Assembly (NCBI GenBank): GCA_963989385.1
Contig: OZ022508.1
Coordinates: forward strand, 49,267,087-49,331,086
Direction: 5' to 3'
Length of the DNA stretch: 64,000 bases
Origin: Ctena decussata
Lineage: Eukaryota > Mollusca > Bivalvia > Lucinida > Lucinidae
The number at the start of each line of letters is the position of its first letter. The stretch's first letter is position 1. A program made the position numbers and the translations under genes. Positions 51,420 through 62,971 of this stretch are shown here, piece after piece. Under the pieces are notes generated by a model, which did not search any database, had not been told where the DNA came from, and saw only the letters and a list, made by a program, of their open reading frames with translations.

Positions 51420-52710
51420 AATTATGTTCTGCAATCCCATCTGAACTTCCTTGACAAAAAGGTCTCAGTGAGACCATGCCTCAATACATTTTGAAAGCTA
51501 TAACAATATCAGTATATTAAACTTTGGTATAATCCCCCACCCATCCACACAACTGGACCAAAAAATAAATGGTCCATTGAAAGCCTACAAAGTCAGAAGC
51601 AACTTCTCCACTGTTGACTGGGATCATGTTTGACCACAATTAATTCCGACTGTCTTACTTTCTCTGTATATACATGTACCTCAATAATATCTATCCTTTT
51701 TCCTCACTGATAACATTGAAACTGTGTGTAGCAGTCAGCTGTCTCTTGCAGCCATATTTTAAGCTCTTCCATTTATAGCTCATTTAACATAATCCTATTA
51801 TTTCCAGTCTATAAGAATTTTCCCATCAAATTTCAAGAATCTAAAAGCACTGACTGCACTATTTATATTTTCATAGACTGCACTTGTTGCACTTTAAATT
51901 TATCGCATCTACCCTAAATATTCATACACGTTCGGTAATGGACTCATCCAAATTAAATTTGGGCATGTCCATGTTATTTTGTCAGGGGGATGTCCGATAA
52001 TCCTTTCAGAAGTGAAGACCCTGATCAGACTGTATCTTAAGATTTTATTTGCACACCCTGATCAGACTACTCCTAAGGAGCAGTCTGAGAAAATTCCGAT
52101 CAAATATTTAGGAAAAATACAGTACAAAAAGTAAACCAACTGTTACAGTAACATTTGGTCCTTTTAACAAACATCACGATTTTGTTTTTAGCCAGAAAGG
52201 TATTAAAAAGTCAGACTAATCGGCAAACGACTAGTTATTAAATCTCGTCTTTGTGAATCAGTTGCCTCAAGCACCGTGATCAATTTCTCTCATGCACATC
52301 AATGATCTGTTGCTACTTGTATAACCACCATTAACTTTTGCCCTCGGTAGTACGAAATAGGAAACGACACAACTGAATAACACGATGAAGTAATGGGTTA
52401 GTGACGTCCTTGCTAGCATAGCTCTCACAGCAATGCAGATTTTCTGTACTGAAAAAAGCTTATCGAGCAAGTTTGAAGGAATTTCTGTGTACGTGTCTTC
52501 ACTGCTGTTATCGCGAAATAGCTAATTTGATAGAAGAATGACAAATTCAGCTCTCGGCCACTAAGCTAATTTATCCTGTTCTTACATATTTATGACTGTC
52601 AACATTTTATGGGAGACATAGTCTTTATTTTTACCATAATTTTCCTAAATAATGGAACACTGTAATACCACTATAACACTTACATTATCCTTTAAGTTTG
52701 AAAAAACCTG
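51420..52710. other. No gene seen
   Basis: AT-rich; a family B hairpin remnant lies at 52015-52100 (GACCCTGATCAGACTG, CTCCTAAGGAGCAGTCTGA). Nothing coding is supported. Confidence 0.5.
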
Positions 52711-52711
52711 G

Positions 52712-52918
52712 GCACCATATAAAGCAATGTTTTGAGGATATTTCTGAGATAATTTTTCTTATTTCTCACAAACACATAATTATGTTGTGACCCCTCATTA
52801 GAACTGTCTGGGCAAGACCGTTCTAATGAGGGGGTCACAACATGTGTTTTTACAGGTACATATTGAAAATTATGCCTACATTATTCCTATTACCCCTTCT
52901 CACCTGGAAGACTCAGGA
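52712..52918. mobile_element. Family C MITE
   Basis: GATAATTTTTCTTATTTCTC, TTGTGACCCCTCATTAGAAC and GTTCTAATGAGGGGGTCACAA arms, right side AATTATGCCTACATTATTCC. Outer tips diverged. A family B fragment follows at 52915-52960. Confidence 0.7.
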
Positions 52919-53951
52919 CTGCTCCTTTAGTCTGATCTTAATCTACACTGTTTGATCAGAAATCAGGTTCACAATAAATACAGACTGCAAATAACAATCC
53001 ATTTCTTTTTTTCCTTTTTTTCTTTTTCACTTCACTGAACATAATCTGTTATTTGGTTAAATAACATTTTGTTGTTACCTCAAATCTGGCGTATCCAAGC
53101 GAAAAAAGATGTAAATCCATTATTATTCTTAAGGCAGCTGTTATCTTATTCAAACTTTACTGATGTGTAAATATCATGGCAATAATATCTCCAAGGTAAT
53201 CATGGTATAAATTGAGAATAAAATTCAGTACCATACTTTATACATAGTAAAATGTGCATCAGTGGTGCTTATAACTATCAATACTACTCGTAATTAGTTA
53301 AATTTTCCACTAGTTTTGTTTATTTAGCTGTCTGACCATGTGGCAAGAACTTGCTGGAGGTATACTGATCAGGGTATACACTGCTTATGTACTTCTGGCC
53401 CATTACAGACATCGTCCTAAGCTGCAACTAAAAACATACCATTTATTTATTTATTATTTTTTTTTTTTTACTTGTTTTTATCAAAAATGAAAAAAGATAT
53501 TTCAAGTACCTTTTCTACCTATCATATCCATATGATACTTTTTTTCCCCCTTTAAACGGCAGTCTTATATAGGTAACAAAAGTGTGTCATGTTACCCGTC
53601 TTATGCAATGATCATTATTGCATAGGTCAATTGCTTTGTTAGTTGTCGTTTCTTAACATTCAATCAAATTTTCAAGTCACGTACCTGGTGATTTTCACCC
53701 GACCTTCAATGTTTGAACAAGTTTATCGTAACTGTCCGCCAACTAAAACATGATTTCAACTCTAAGATTAACAATCACTGACTAATCCGTTTTCACAACA
53801 TTAGTACTATTTTTTATCGTTTGTCAACCTGTTCGTCTATGTTTATGAAATTAACATCTTATCGGAACAGATGTTCAATTGATACAGCAAAACAAATAAC
53901 ATCCAAAATATAAAAAGCATACCACAATGGGCCAAAATGTTGAGACTCCAT

Positions 53952-54022
53952 GGGCAAACAGTGCATGCCCTGATCAGACTGCTCCTAAGGAGCAGTCTGA
54001 TCAGGGCCTGCAATGAATGCCT
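53952..54022. mobile_element. Family B hairpin core, near-perfect
   Basis: GCCCTGATCAGACTGCTCC and GGAGCAGTCTGATCAGGGC are perfect 19-bp arms with a TAA-type loop, preceded by GGCAAACAGTGCAT. Confidence 0.7.
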
Positions 54023-54671
54023 TAGTGCAAGCAATATAACTGACATATCGCAGGATGAGGACAATTTCTAGTAAAATCACAGTAAGTGGTTATACACGAT
54101 GTCCCAACATCTAGCATACGTAATTATGGGAGGAGACCAAGTATCGCAGCAATAAATCGTATGTTTTTGGCAAAATATCTACATCTGCAACTCAATCTGT
54201 GTGAAGCAATTTCATACCATTCATCTACATTAATGCATGAATGACTTTGCAATAGAAAAGACATGCAATTAATACTGTACCGTATTTGAAGCAAGTGCCA
54301 TAAGAAATTGTACGTATGGTATGCGCAAAGCTAAAGACTAATGAGACTAGCTCTGCATGCACACAGTCTGATCAAAGGTTTCTCTGCTTTCATCAACAAT
54401 TTATGGATGCGGAGGAATCTTATATCAATCAAAGGTGAAGACTGATCATGCAGACACTGTGGATGAACAAACTGATCAAATTCTTTAATTGTATTTATAT
54501 AAATATATGTAAACAATTTCTTCATCTTGGCAACAACAAATTTTGGAGAAACTACAACTGGCATCAAATGAAACATGCCCTTATGATACTGGAGCTTGCA
54601 GAAAAAGGTGAGTTATATAAGATGTTCCGACCTGACTTTGTACATGTTCAGTGAGTGTGAAGTTTGTGTCT

Positions 54672-54778
54672 TATGGTGTATGGTTATACTTTTAGGGGAA
54701 GCAACTCTGCCATTTTAATTTTTTCCAATCTTCTTAGAGTTGCTTCCCTTAAAAGTATATATCCATTTTACCTTCAGA
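54672..54778. mobile_element. Short palindromic family D derivative
   Basis: ATGGTTATACTTTTAGGGG, AAGCAACTCTGCCATTTT and AGAGTTGCTTCCCTTAAAAGT, ATATATCCATTTTACC form one hairpin: the two family D ends without the middle. Confidence 0.65.
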
Positions 54779-55104
54779 AAAAATTCTCCTAGTGCTACCT
54801 ATAATAATTCAGGCGAATAAACCACACCAACACCTAAAATATTTACAGTATATCCAACAGTTAAATTTTACGATGCACTTATGCATCTAAAAATGTAGAT
54901 GGAATGGCAAACAGTGAATTTTTAACCCTAAATAGGAGCAGTCTCATATGGGTCTACACTGTTCGCTAAGATACTTAAAATTTTTAGGGTAGTCATCATA
55001 TATTACCAATGCAGCCTAAATGGGTACCCATGCATACCATCTTAATCATAATTATCGCCCCTACTCTAATAAATGCCCCCTGACTCTTTTTCAAAAATAA
55101 TGTT

Positions 55105-55300
55105 ATATCAACTTGCATGAATTCCTGTTTGCTTCTCTGGATGAGGTATAGCTCTTTGAAATGAGGTCTACCCTTAAAGGAAAGAATTTGCTCCTACAGG
55201 AGCAAATTCTTTCCTTTAAGAGTTGAACTCTATTGATAAGAGATTAAAAATGTATAAGATGCTTCCTCTATAAGTATATACCCATTCACCTAAATACTAT
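55105..55300. mobile_element. Family D MITE
   Basis: CTTGCATGAATTCCTGTTTGC, perfect hairpin GGAAAGAATTTGCTCCTACA / GGAGCAAATTCTTTCC, end GTATATACCCATTCACC. Confidence 0.7.
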
Positions 55301-55940
55301 ACATTAGAAGTATTTTGGCACTGACTGAGTTACTACAATTTTGGCTCTAATTACTCCCCCCCCCCTCCCCCCACCCCCCTCTTTTCATAAAATGCAATGC
55401 TCTGGGGCATTTACTAGGATTAATACAGTATCTGGATCAAATACCAAAAACATTCCATTACAAGTAGCCAGACAAATCTTCATATATGTGAAGTAAGCTA
55501 ACCTAACAGACAGTCACCAAACAGCAGTAACAGCAATGCTTTCCAACAATACTTAACAGTTAGAACTGAAGTTGCAAACTGCAGCCTTGACCTTTGCTAA
55601 TGACAAGGTTGAGTATGGTGCTTCACAAAATTTTGGATCATTTTGTATTTATGATAAAATTTAATACAAGAAAGGTCTGTAAGTATGACCTTATGATCTA
55701 AAAATTGAATACAATGTGCAGATAATTAGCTACAATCAGGCAAAACATCAAACTTGATCCATCAGAAGTTTGGAAAATGAGCCTTTATAAATATTAACAA
55801 AAAAATTTCATGTCAACGGCCTTGACCTCTAGGTCACAGGATGTATTTTCTTTTACCTGATCATGAAACTTAAACATGTTTGGAAACATGATTTTAGGAA
55901 TTTTAGTTATTTTGAAAATGGTATTGTTTTGAAACCATAA

Positions 55941-56047
55941 CCCAGCAGGCACACAACCTTGAATCAACACTGAATCAACCTTGATTCAACATCATGACAT
56001 TGATTCAAGGTTGATTCAGAGTTTATTCAATGTTGTGTGCCCAGTGG
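55941..56047. mobile_element. Palindromic CCCAGCAGGCACAC MITE
   Basis: CCAGCAGGCACACAACCTTG and CAATGTTGTGTGCCCAGTGG ends; GAATCAACCTTGATTCAACA and complementary words inside. The whole 107 bp folds as one hairpin. Confidence 0.7.
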
Positions 56048-56049
56048 GG

Positions 56050-56700
56050 GTGTAGTGTTGTGCATCAATACAATCTGATCCAAATCCATGGAAGGACAGG
56101 CTCATTGCCAGAATCAAGGTGCAGGTTTTGGATTTGTTCCCTTCAGCCTCCTGGGGAATATTATTATGAGAAAAAGGGAGTGAAAAAATGATCAGATTCT
56201 TTGATAGCACTACCAGTGATCACTGGAACAACAAAGTTAAGGCCAGATAATTTCTTGAAAAGCCACAATATTGGCTGGATTCAATTTGACTCAAAAATAT
56301 GAATCTTCAGAATTCATACTGTTTGGGAGCATTATACAAAAGAGCTAGGTGAAAAGACTGACTAAAACATCCAAAGAAACATTACAGAACAGAAGAAGCC
56401 AATTTTTCTATAAACCATGAGCCACACACTCCAATTAAATCTACACAACTAGCCCATTTTATCCAGTAACTAATATTTTGAAAAAATCAAATCAACTTGA
56501 AAAAGAAGAGTTGTTTCCCCTGAAAATGAAAAAAGAGAAGACTTGCTTTTTCTGAAAATGTAACCATTTATTTTCAGAGGAGCAGTCTGATCAGGGTCCC
56601 CACTTTAAGTTTTACCAATAGTCTTACTAACAGAACAAATGAACTTATTCATTTCCAAAATTGGAACTACATGTCCCATTTAAGGCCCCATCAGAGGAAT
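56050..56700. other. No gene seen
   Basis: AT-rich DNA. Only a fragment of the family B core (GAGCAGTCTGATCAGGG, near 56580) is recognisable. Confidence 0.5.
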
Positions 56701-56935
56701 TGTCCTACTTGCAGAGGAAACAACTCTGCCATTTTCTGATTACTTCCCTTGTAAAATGGGGACAACTCTTAAAAAGGAAAGACTTAGTTTGTTTAAGAAT
56801 TTCTTTCCTATAGTGGTAGTCCCCCCCCCCCCAGGCCCCTATCATCCAAGGAAGCAAACAGGAAGTCACAAAAGTTGTTGCCTTTTGTGAAAATGGCAGA
56901 ATAACACAAAGGTGTATCCATACAGTCCTTACGCA
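56700..56935. mobile_element. Family D MITE, decayed
   Basis: GAGGAAACAACTCTGCCATT, AAAGGAAAGACTTAGTTTG, GAATTTCTTTCCTA arms, a C10 run at 56821-56832, GGAAGCAAACAGGAAGTCAC and GGTGTATCCATACAG end. Confidence 0.6.
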
Positions 56936-57690
56936 AAATGGATGTTTGTATGTTATTATGTGCATTTTTGAAAATAAAATATGTTTAAACCAAATGGATG
57001 TTGTGTCTAAATATATAAGGTAAATGTGGTGATTGAAGTAATAGCTTTACAAAAACATGGCTCACCTGCAATTTGAGGTCTCCCTATTTCCAATGTTTTT
57101 TTTTACAGATTTTTAAAGAAAAAATATTGTTGAAATTTATCAAAGTAGACCATATGAATACAGGTAAATGACTGAGGCAAGAATAAAATTTGCAATTTTA
57201 CAACCTAGAGTCCATTCTGGTTATCTCTGACCCCTAGATATTCCAAGGTCACTGCCTAAAGTAAAACGCTTTCTTCTGCACGTCAGTACAGATCTTAAGA
57301 TACCAAATTTAAGGTGTTTAATCATGTTTTAGACAGAATGCCTATTTAGCCAAAGCTTACTTCCCCATGATAACATAAATCTATTTCATGAGAACATGAA
57401 TCATAAGTACTTTTAATTTCGCCATTTAGAGATGATTTTAATTATGCATTATCTTAAGAATTCTTTAATCCAAAATTTGATATCAACTTGTGGTCCTTAA
57501 AATTCGAAATTTTATCATAAAACTCAGCTGAAAAATCTGGCTATCAAGCAACAGATTTTAGTGTCTTCACTTAACATACAATGACTTATGGGTACATCTT
57601 CATGTTTTCCACCATTTTTGGGGTGGTTGGGTGGTGCAAAGGTGCTGCGCATAGCTTCAAGTGCCGGGGCGTCCTACTTATTTGAATAGA

Positions 57691-57852
57691 AGTAGGGCAA
57701 GGGCTTACTGTGCTTGCAGTAGGTGCGGTTGGGGGTTGTTTGGACATTTTTTCTCTCGTCTATTATTTCCCTCTTCTTTCTCCCTCTCTTTGGGAGACGG
57801 CCCGATATAGACTGAAATACTGTCTCAAAGGGCCGTTAAACCCAAAACAACC
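57691..57852. repeat. Dispersed element, inverted relative to 51021-51190
   Basis: TTACTGTGCTTGCAGTAGGT, GGGAGACGGCCCGATATAGA and CTGAAATACTGTCTCAAAGG are the reverse complement of the 51-kb copy. The open frame across it is not a gene. Confidence 0.75.
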
Positions 57853-57879
57853 AAATCCACCATTTTTACAAAGAAGGTC

Positions 57880-58155
57880 TACATTTGTCACTGCTTTATG
57901 ATGTAGCTCTTTCATACTGGGCTCTACTCTTACAGGAAAGAATTTGCACCACTAGTGGAGCAAGTTTCTTCCTATAAGAGTTAACCTCAAATGGGAAGGG
58001 AGGCAAAAATGATAATATAATAATAATAATAATAATAATGACTTTATTTAATTAGAAAGCCCAGTTGGACATAGTCCAATCTTCCCTGGGGTCCTCCTTC
58101 AAAATATAATGACAGAGTTACTTCTCCTGAAAGTGTACCCATTCACATTAATGAC
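57880..58155. mobile_element. Family D MITE interrupted by an (ATA)n-tailed insertion
   Basis: AGGAAAGAATTTGCACCACT / AGTGGAGCAAGTTTCTTCCT hairpin and the end GAAAGTGTACCCATTCAC are family D. Between them, at 58012-58105, lie (ATA)n and GACTTTATTTAATTAGAAAG, GCCCAGTTGGACATAGTCC, which look like the tail of a retroposed element. Confidence 0.6.
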
Positions 58156-58187
58156 AGTAAAAATCAAATATGGGAAACTTTCCATAA

Positions 58188-59282
58188 AACAAGAGGGCCA
58201 TGAGGCCCTGAATCGCTCACCTGAACAATTGGCAAGGTGGCTTTTACTTATCATGTCTGAAATTGTCAAAATATGAGTTTTGGGTCAAAAGTCAAAGAAT
58301 GACCATGACCACTTGTACTCATAAATCTTCATGTACTCATTAAGACAACCATATATACCATTTTTAGGCCAAAATCTTCAAAACTTTCCATGAAATCTTA
58401 TGTTCTAGCATTTTCCCATATTTGACCATGCTGCAAAAAAGGTCAAGGTAAACCCAAGGTCACCATTTGAACAGTCTTGGTGGTACTCTAGTACTCCATG
58501 CTATTTACTAAGTTTCAAGGCCATAGGTGTATTGGTTCTGGAGAAGAAAAAATTAAAGATTTATACCATAAGTGGTAATGGCGGCCAAGTTGGTCATGTG
58601 ACCTGGACCGTTTGAACAAATTTTTCATTCAATTAACCCCTGGAGGCTCTATATGAAATGTGTTCACAATTGGCCCTTTGGCTTTTGAGGAAATGGTTGA
58701 AAATGTCAAAATATGAGCGATCTGGATCAAAGGTAAAAAAATGACCTTGACCTCTTGTACTCATAATTCTTCATGAACTCATTAAGACAACTGTATATAC
58801 CAATTTTTTAGGCCAAAATCTTCAAAACTTTCCATGAAATCTTATGTTCTACCATTTTCCCATATGTGACCTTGCTGTAAAAGGTCAAGGTCAACACAAG
58901 GTCATAATTTGAACAATCTTGATAGTACTCAAGTACCCAATGCTACATACAAAGTCTCAAGGCCATCGGTCAATTGGTTCTGGAGAAGAAGATTTATAAA
59001 GGTATTTACCATATATGGGCATGGCGGCATGGCGGCCATTGCCCTATTGGTTCTGGAGAAGAAGATTTTTTCAGGTTTTTACCATATATGGTCATGGCGG
59101 CCATGTTGGTCATGTGACCAGAACCGTTTGAACAACTTTTCGTTCCTAAGGTCCCAGGAGGCTCTATATGAAATTTGGTTACAATCGGCCCTGCGGTTTC
59201 AGAGGAGAAGTTGTTTGAAAGTGTGGACGGACAACGGAGCCTTACCATCCTATAAGCTCCCCCGGCTCAGGTGAGCTAAAAA
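58188..59282. mobile_element. Helitron-like AACAAGAGGGCC element
   Basis: Left AACAAGAGGGCCATGAGGCC with CGCTCACCTGA; right CCCGGCTCAGGTGAGCTAAAA after a GTGGACGGACAACGG tract. Array units recur: TGACCATGACCACTTGTACT near 58302 and TGACCTTGACCTCTTGTACT near 58741 are 439 bp apart, three times about 146. Confidence 0.75.
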
Positions 59283-59580
59283 AGGTCAAGGTCAACCAAG
59301 GGTAAAAATTTGGGCCGTGCATCGATCCACAGCCATTTGAACAAACTTTCATTCTCCAAGTATCCCTAGAGGCTCCAATCATAATATGAACTCCAAATTT
59401 CATTTGAGGAGGTAAATCGTTTTATGGTTGCAAATTCTATTTTATGGCAATGGGTTAGCATGCCCTAAAATGCAGTTTGGGACCATAAAACAGAAGATTT
59501 ACCGCCCCAAATAACGATATCAAATACAGTTGCACCTTTTTGAAGTTTCACCTTTTAAAGCGAACTACTTTGTATGTCAT

Positions 59581-59792
59581 AACTCTTTAAGCACCCACGA
59601 CAAAAATAGCATAATTTGCAAACAGCGTAGATCCTGATGAGGAGGCTCATAATGAGCCGCCTATTAAATGTGGATCTAGACTGTTTGCCCTCTAGTCTTT
59701 GAATTCTCAATATGAAATGTCTTGGACATGCCATTTTTTAAATTTTTGCAGATGTAAATTTTGTTGTCTGCTTTTGGTGCTTAAAGAGTTAA
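59581..59792. mobile_element. Family A MITE
   Basis: AACTCTTTAAGCACCCACG start, hairpin GATGAGGAGGCTCATAATGA, CTGTTTGCCCTCTAGTC, end GGTGCTTAAAGAGTTAA (TTAA 59789-59792). Confidence 0.8.
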
Positions 59793-60024
59793 ACAAGTGC
59801 TTTCAGCGATATAAAACCAGACGTCAGCCTATGTGAAGCAATGTTTCATAATGACGTCAGGTATCTGACAGTATATCACAGAATATACTGTCTCAAATTT
59901 TTGACGTTATCCAATTAGATAATGACTTAAATTGGTAAGTGCATTAAAATTGGTAAGTGCATTAGAATAGTACATGTATACATAGCTTGCTGCAGCACCA
60001 AAAGCAACACTACTGAACAAATTT

Positions 60025-60135
60025 TAAAGATGGATGAAAAATCTGACTTTTCTGTCCCTTTTATCAGTTTTTCAGTCATATCAGGACAATGGCAGAGTGA
60101 TAATGAAAGGCTGTGTGCAATGAAACTCAATTTAC
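60025..60135. repeat. Dispersed repeat shared with 31890-32015
   Basis: TTTTCAGTCATATCAGGACA, GATAATGAAAGGCTGTGTGC and AATGAAACTCAATTTACAG. Confidence 0.55.
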
Positions 60136-60296
60136 AGTGTGAAGAATTCCACCATCAGTAAGATTTACACAGCTACCACAAAGGCAAGTATGCCATGCCT
60201 TAACAGACTGCACTACCAAAATTCCTCATAAGAAAGCAGGCTTTTACAAGGTAGTAACTGAGCTTTAAAGCATTACAACTTAGCCATTAAGTGTCA

Positions 60297-60453
60297 AACA
60301 AGACCTGTCATCGGGACATGATAGCTTGCCTGACAGCGCCTTGCTCATCACATAAAAACTTTAACGTAAAACTTAAACATTTTGCTAACGCCGACGCCAA
60401 CGTCGGGGGTATGACAATAGCTCTTCCTGAACTTCGTTCAGGCGAGCTAAAAA
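60297..60453. mobile_element. Short Helitron-like element (family H-s)
   Basis: AACAAGACCTGTCATCGGGA start, GCTAACGCCGACGCC tract, right end CCTGAACTTCGTTCAGG with CGAGCTAAAAA. It has replaced or truncated the left end of the family A MITE that follows directly. Confidence 0.8.
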
Positions 60454-60662
60454 TGAAAATAGCTGAATTTGAAAACAGCATAGATCCAGATGAGGTGGCT
60501 CATAATGAGCCACCTCATTTGGATCTATATTGTTTGCCCTCTAGTCTTTGAATCTCAATAAGATATAGCTTTTCACAAAAAAAAATAATAATAAAAAAAG
60601 AAAATGAAATTTTGCAGACATAAAGTTTGCAGCCGGCTTTTTTTCTGCGCTTTAAGGGTTAA
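60453..60662. mobile_element. Family A MITE, left tip lost
   Basis: TGAAAATAGCTGAATTTG, perfect hairpin GATGAGGTGGCTCATAATGA and complement, right end GCGCTTTAAGGGTTAA (TTAA 60659-60662). Confidence 0.75.
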
Positions 60663-60729
60663 ATCAGATGTACTTTTTAGGTGCGTTTCACCATTTCTGC
60701 ACTAGATTCAACTGACATTTGAGCCGCAA

Positions 60730-60950
60730 CCTAACAAAACCAACAAAGTGGCATGTGCACTCAGCAAAAACTCAGATCAAAGTGGGTATCCACCTAATCT
60801 GATCAAAGCCTTCACTGTCAGCATGATGGTGGCTTCATCCCTCAGCTTCCCTTTAAGCCTATAGAACAGACTCTGATCAGACTGAGCAGATGCCCAGGCT
60901 GATCTGAGTGTTTCTGTGGCGCATATGCCACTTTGTTGCTTTTGTCATGT
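60730..60950. mobile_element. Palindromic MITE (family E)
   Basis: CTAACAAAACCAACAAAGTG left and CACTTTGTTGCTTTTGTCATG right; inner AGATGCCCAGGCTGATCTGA as at 27427-27648. Confidence 0.75.
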
Positions 60951-61165
60951 CACAGCTCATTTTTTGAAAATGAACTATAATTGTGGGTAATTCGAAAGAA
61001 TAGTTGTCTGACCCCTGAAGTCATTCTAAGCTATAGTAAAGAGACGTTTGGCTTGGGTAGCGTGATATGGGGTATTGCATAAGTCAGCTTGTGATATCAG
61101 ATTACCTGTCTTTTATCTAATGCCATTGTGTCTAATAGTAGAAACACAGTTTTTAAACCTGACAC

Positions 61166-61378
61166 TTTACCCTTAAAGCGCCAAAAATTAAAACTGTTGA
61201 ATTGGCAAACATTGTAGATCCAGATGAGGTGGCTCATAATGAGCCACCCCATCTGAATCTACACTGTTTGCCCCTCTAGTGTTCGAATTCTCAATATGAT
61301 ATCGCTTGGGACGAGACGTTTTTTTTAATTCTGCAGACGTAAATTTTGTCGTCTACTTTTTGGCACATTAAGGGTTAA
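61166..61378. mobile_element. Family A MITE with intact CCC/GGG ends
   Basis: TTTA-CCCTTAAAGCGCCAAAA left and TTGGCACATTAAGGG-TTAA right; hairpin GATGAGGTGGCTCATAATGA. Close sister of 18932-19138. Confidence 0.85.
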
Positions 61379-62085
61379 TAATAATAAGTAGTATCACATG
61401 ATCTACCATTATTTTTACAAACGTGTCTTTGGAATAAAAACGTGACTGTGTCATTTTTAAAAGAATCACCTCTGTAGTGCATTAGAATTGCTTCACATAA
61501 CAAGAATTGTCAGAAAAAAAGGAGCATGCCCAATGGTAGCTTCATCCCAGTCACAGAAACTGGGTAACAGCACATTGTCTGATAGCACCTTGTATTTCTA
61601 TAAAGTTTCAAAAGCAAATTCTTATATGATTTTAAAGTTAGGTAGCAGATGACAAATCTTTTTTTTATATGAAGTACACATATACAAAGGGGCATAATTC
61701 TGCCAAAACCAGATCTTTGTCTTACACCTAACAGAAATAAGCACAATTGCTACTGACTTTTCAGGTGGGTGAGAACAATAAGAAGTTAACCTTACAAGTA
61801 ATGGCACAATCATTAGACAACTACCTTCTGTCAAAATGTTGATCTTTATGTTAAGGTGAACCTGTTCTTGTCTGTTTCATTTATCATTAGTTCATCAAGC
61901 TGTTCATATCTTCTCCTCAAACTTTCTGCTTAGTCTAAAGAGAAAGATGCAAAGATCCATATTAATCCAAAATTTTGGATATTAAAAGTGATTTTTTTTT
62001 CTTATTCCTTCAGTCCGTAAAGCACAAAAAAGCTCACAACAAAGTTTCAGTCTGCAAAATTTCAAACAAGAATTCCGCGGAATGC

Positions 62086-62940
62086 TATGTCGCACCTGCA
62101 TTGCATTTCCACAGTAGCAGATATCATGTTGAGTAGAATTGAGAAAAAAAAAAAAAAAAAAAAAAGTTTCTGGCATTATTCTGACACAAATTTTGTTAAA
62201 ACCCGACCAATGGTTCTTAAGGTACTGCCATTTTCATGTTTGTGCTATTTTTAGTAACGGTGGATGGCAGCCATCTTGGATGGCCAATTTGCCAAAAACC
62301 AAAATTGCTCTATGCAAGGATCATTCTGTAACAAAATTGGTCCAAATCCATTCAGGGGTTCCTGAAATATAGTCATTTTCATGTTTTTGCTATTTTTAGT
62401 AACGACGGTGGCGGCCATCTTGGATGATACATTCCCATAAATGTGAAAAAAAATGAGAGAAAAACACCTTTCAAGAATCATTCTGATTAAATCGGAGCAA
62501 AATCCACTCAGTGTTGAACGATTTATCGGCACTCACGCAAAATCGAGACTCGTAAACCAAAAATAGGTCACTGTGACCTAATTCTGCTACAGATTTTTTT
62601 TATTTTCATAATTTTTAAAAAGAAGGTCCATTTGAAGTTCCATGCAAAGTTTCAGCAAAATATACCTAGTGGTTCTACAGAAAATGTTAATTATGTTGTT
62701 TTGCTATTTTTAGTAACAGGCGGCCATCTTGAATTCTCAACCAGGCTGAATTTATGTAATCCGAAGCCCTGTAGTCTGATCATGCTCCATATGAATTTTG
62801 AGAACCATGGCTGCAGTGGTTTTGGAGAAATTAACTGTACAAATCTTTAACGCCACGGTTGACGTAAATGTGAACGGACGGACGGACGGACGGAAAACCG
62901 CACGCCTATATCGCACCTTGCTAAAGCAGGTGCGACAAAA
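62086..62940. mobile_element. Tandem-core element with TCGCACCTGC ends
   Basis: TGTCGCACCTGC start; end hairpin CGCACCTTGCTAAAGCAGGTGCG after (CGGA)n at 62871-62895. Units with CTATTTTTAGTAACG and GGCGGCCATCTTGG at 62246, 62391 and 62704. An A/T-rich slip run lies at 62142-62165. Carries a perfect AGGTCACTGTGACCT at 62565-62579. Confidence 0.7.
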
Positions 62941-62971
62941 AAAAAACCATCCAAGCTATCTTATAGCCAGA

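Larger units (their letters stand above)
53000..55100. other. Mostly unassigned DNA with two family B hairpins
   Basis: Contains T runs, a family B core at 53952-54022 and a decayed one at 54902-54975, and a short palindrome at 54672-54778. No exon is supported. Confidence 0.5.

Noticed and set aside
57710..57901. 63-codon plus-strand frame
   Set aside because: Lies within a dispersed 165-bp repeat that also exists inverted at 51 kb.
58909..59274. 121-codon plus-strand frame and its antisense partner
   Set aside because: Lies in the tandem core of a Helitron-like element; it contains the duplicated GCGGCCAT repeat units.
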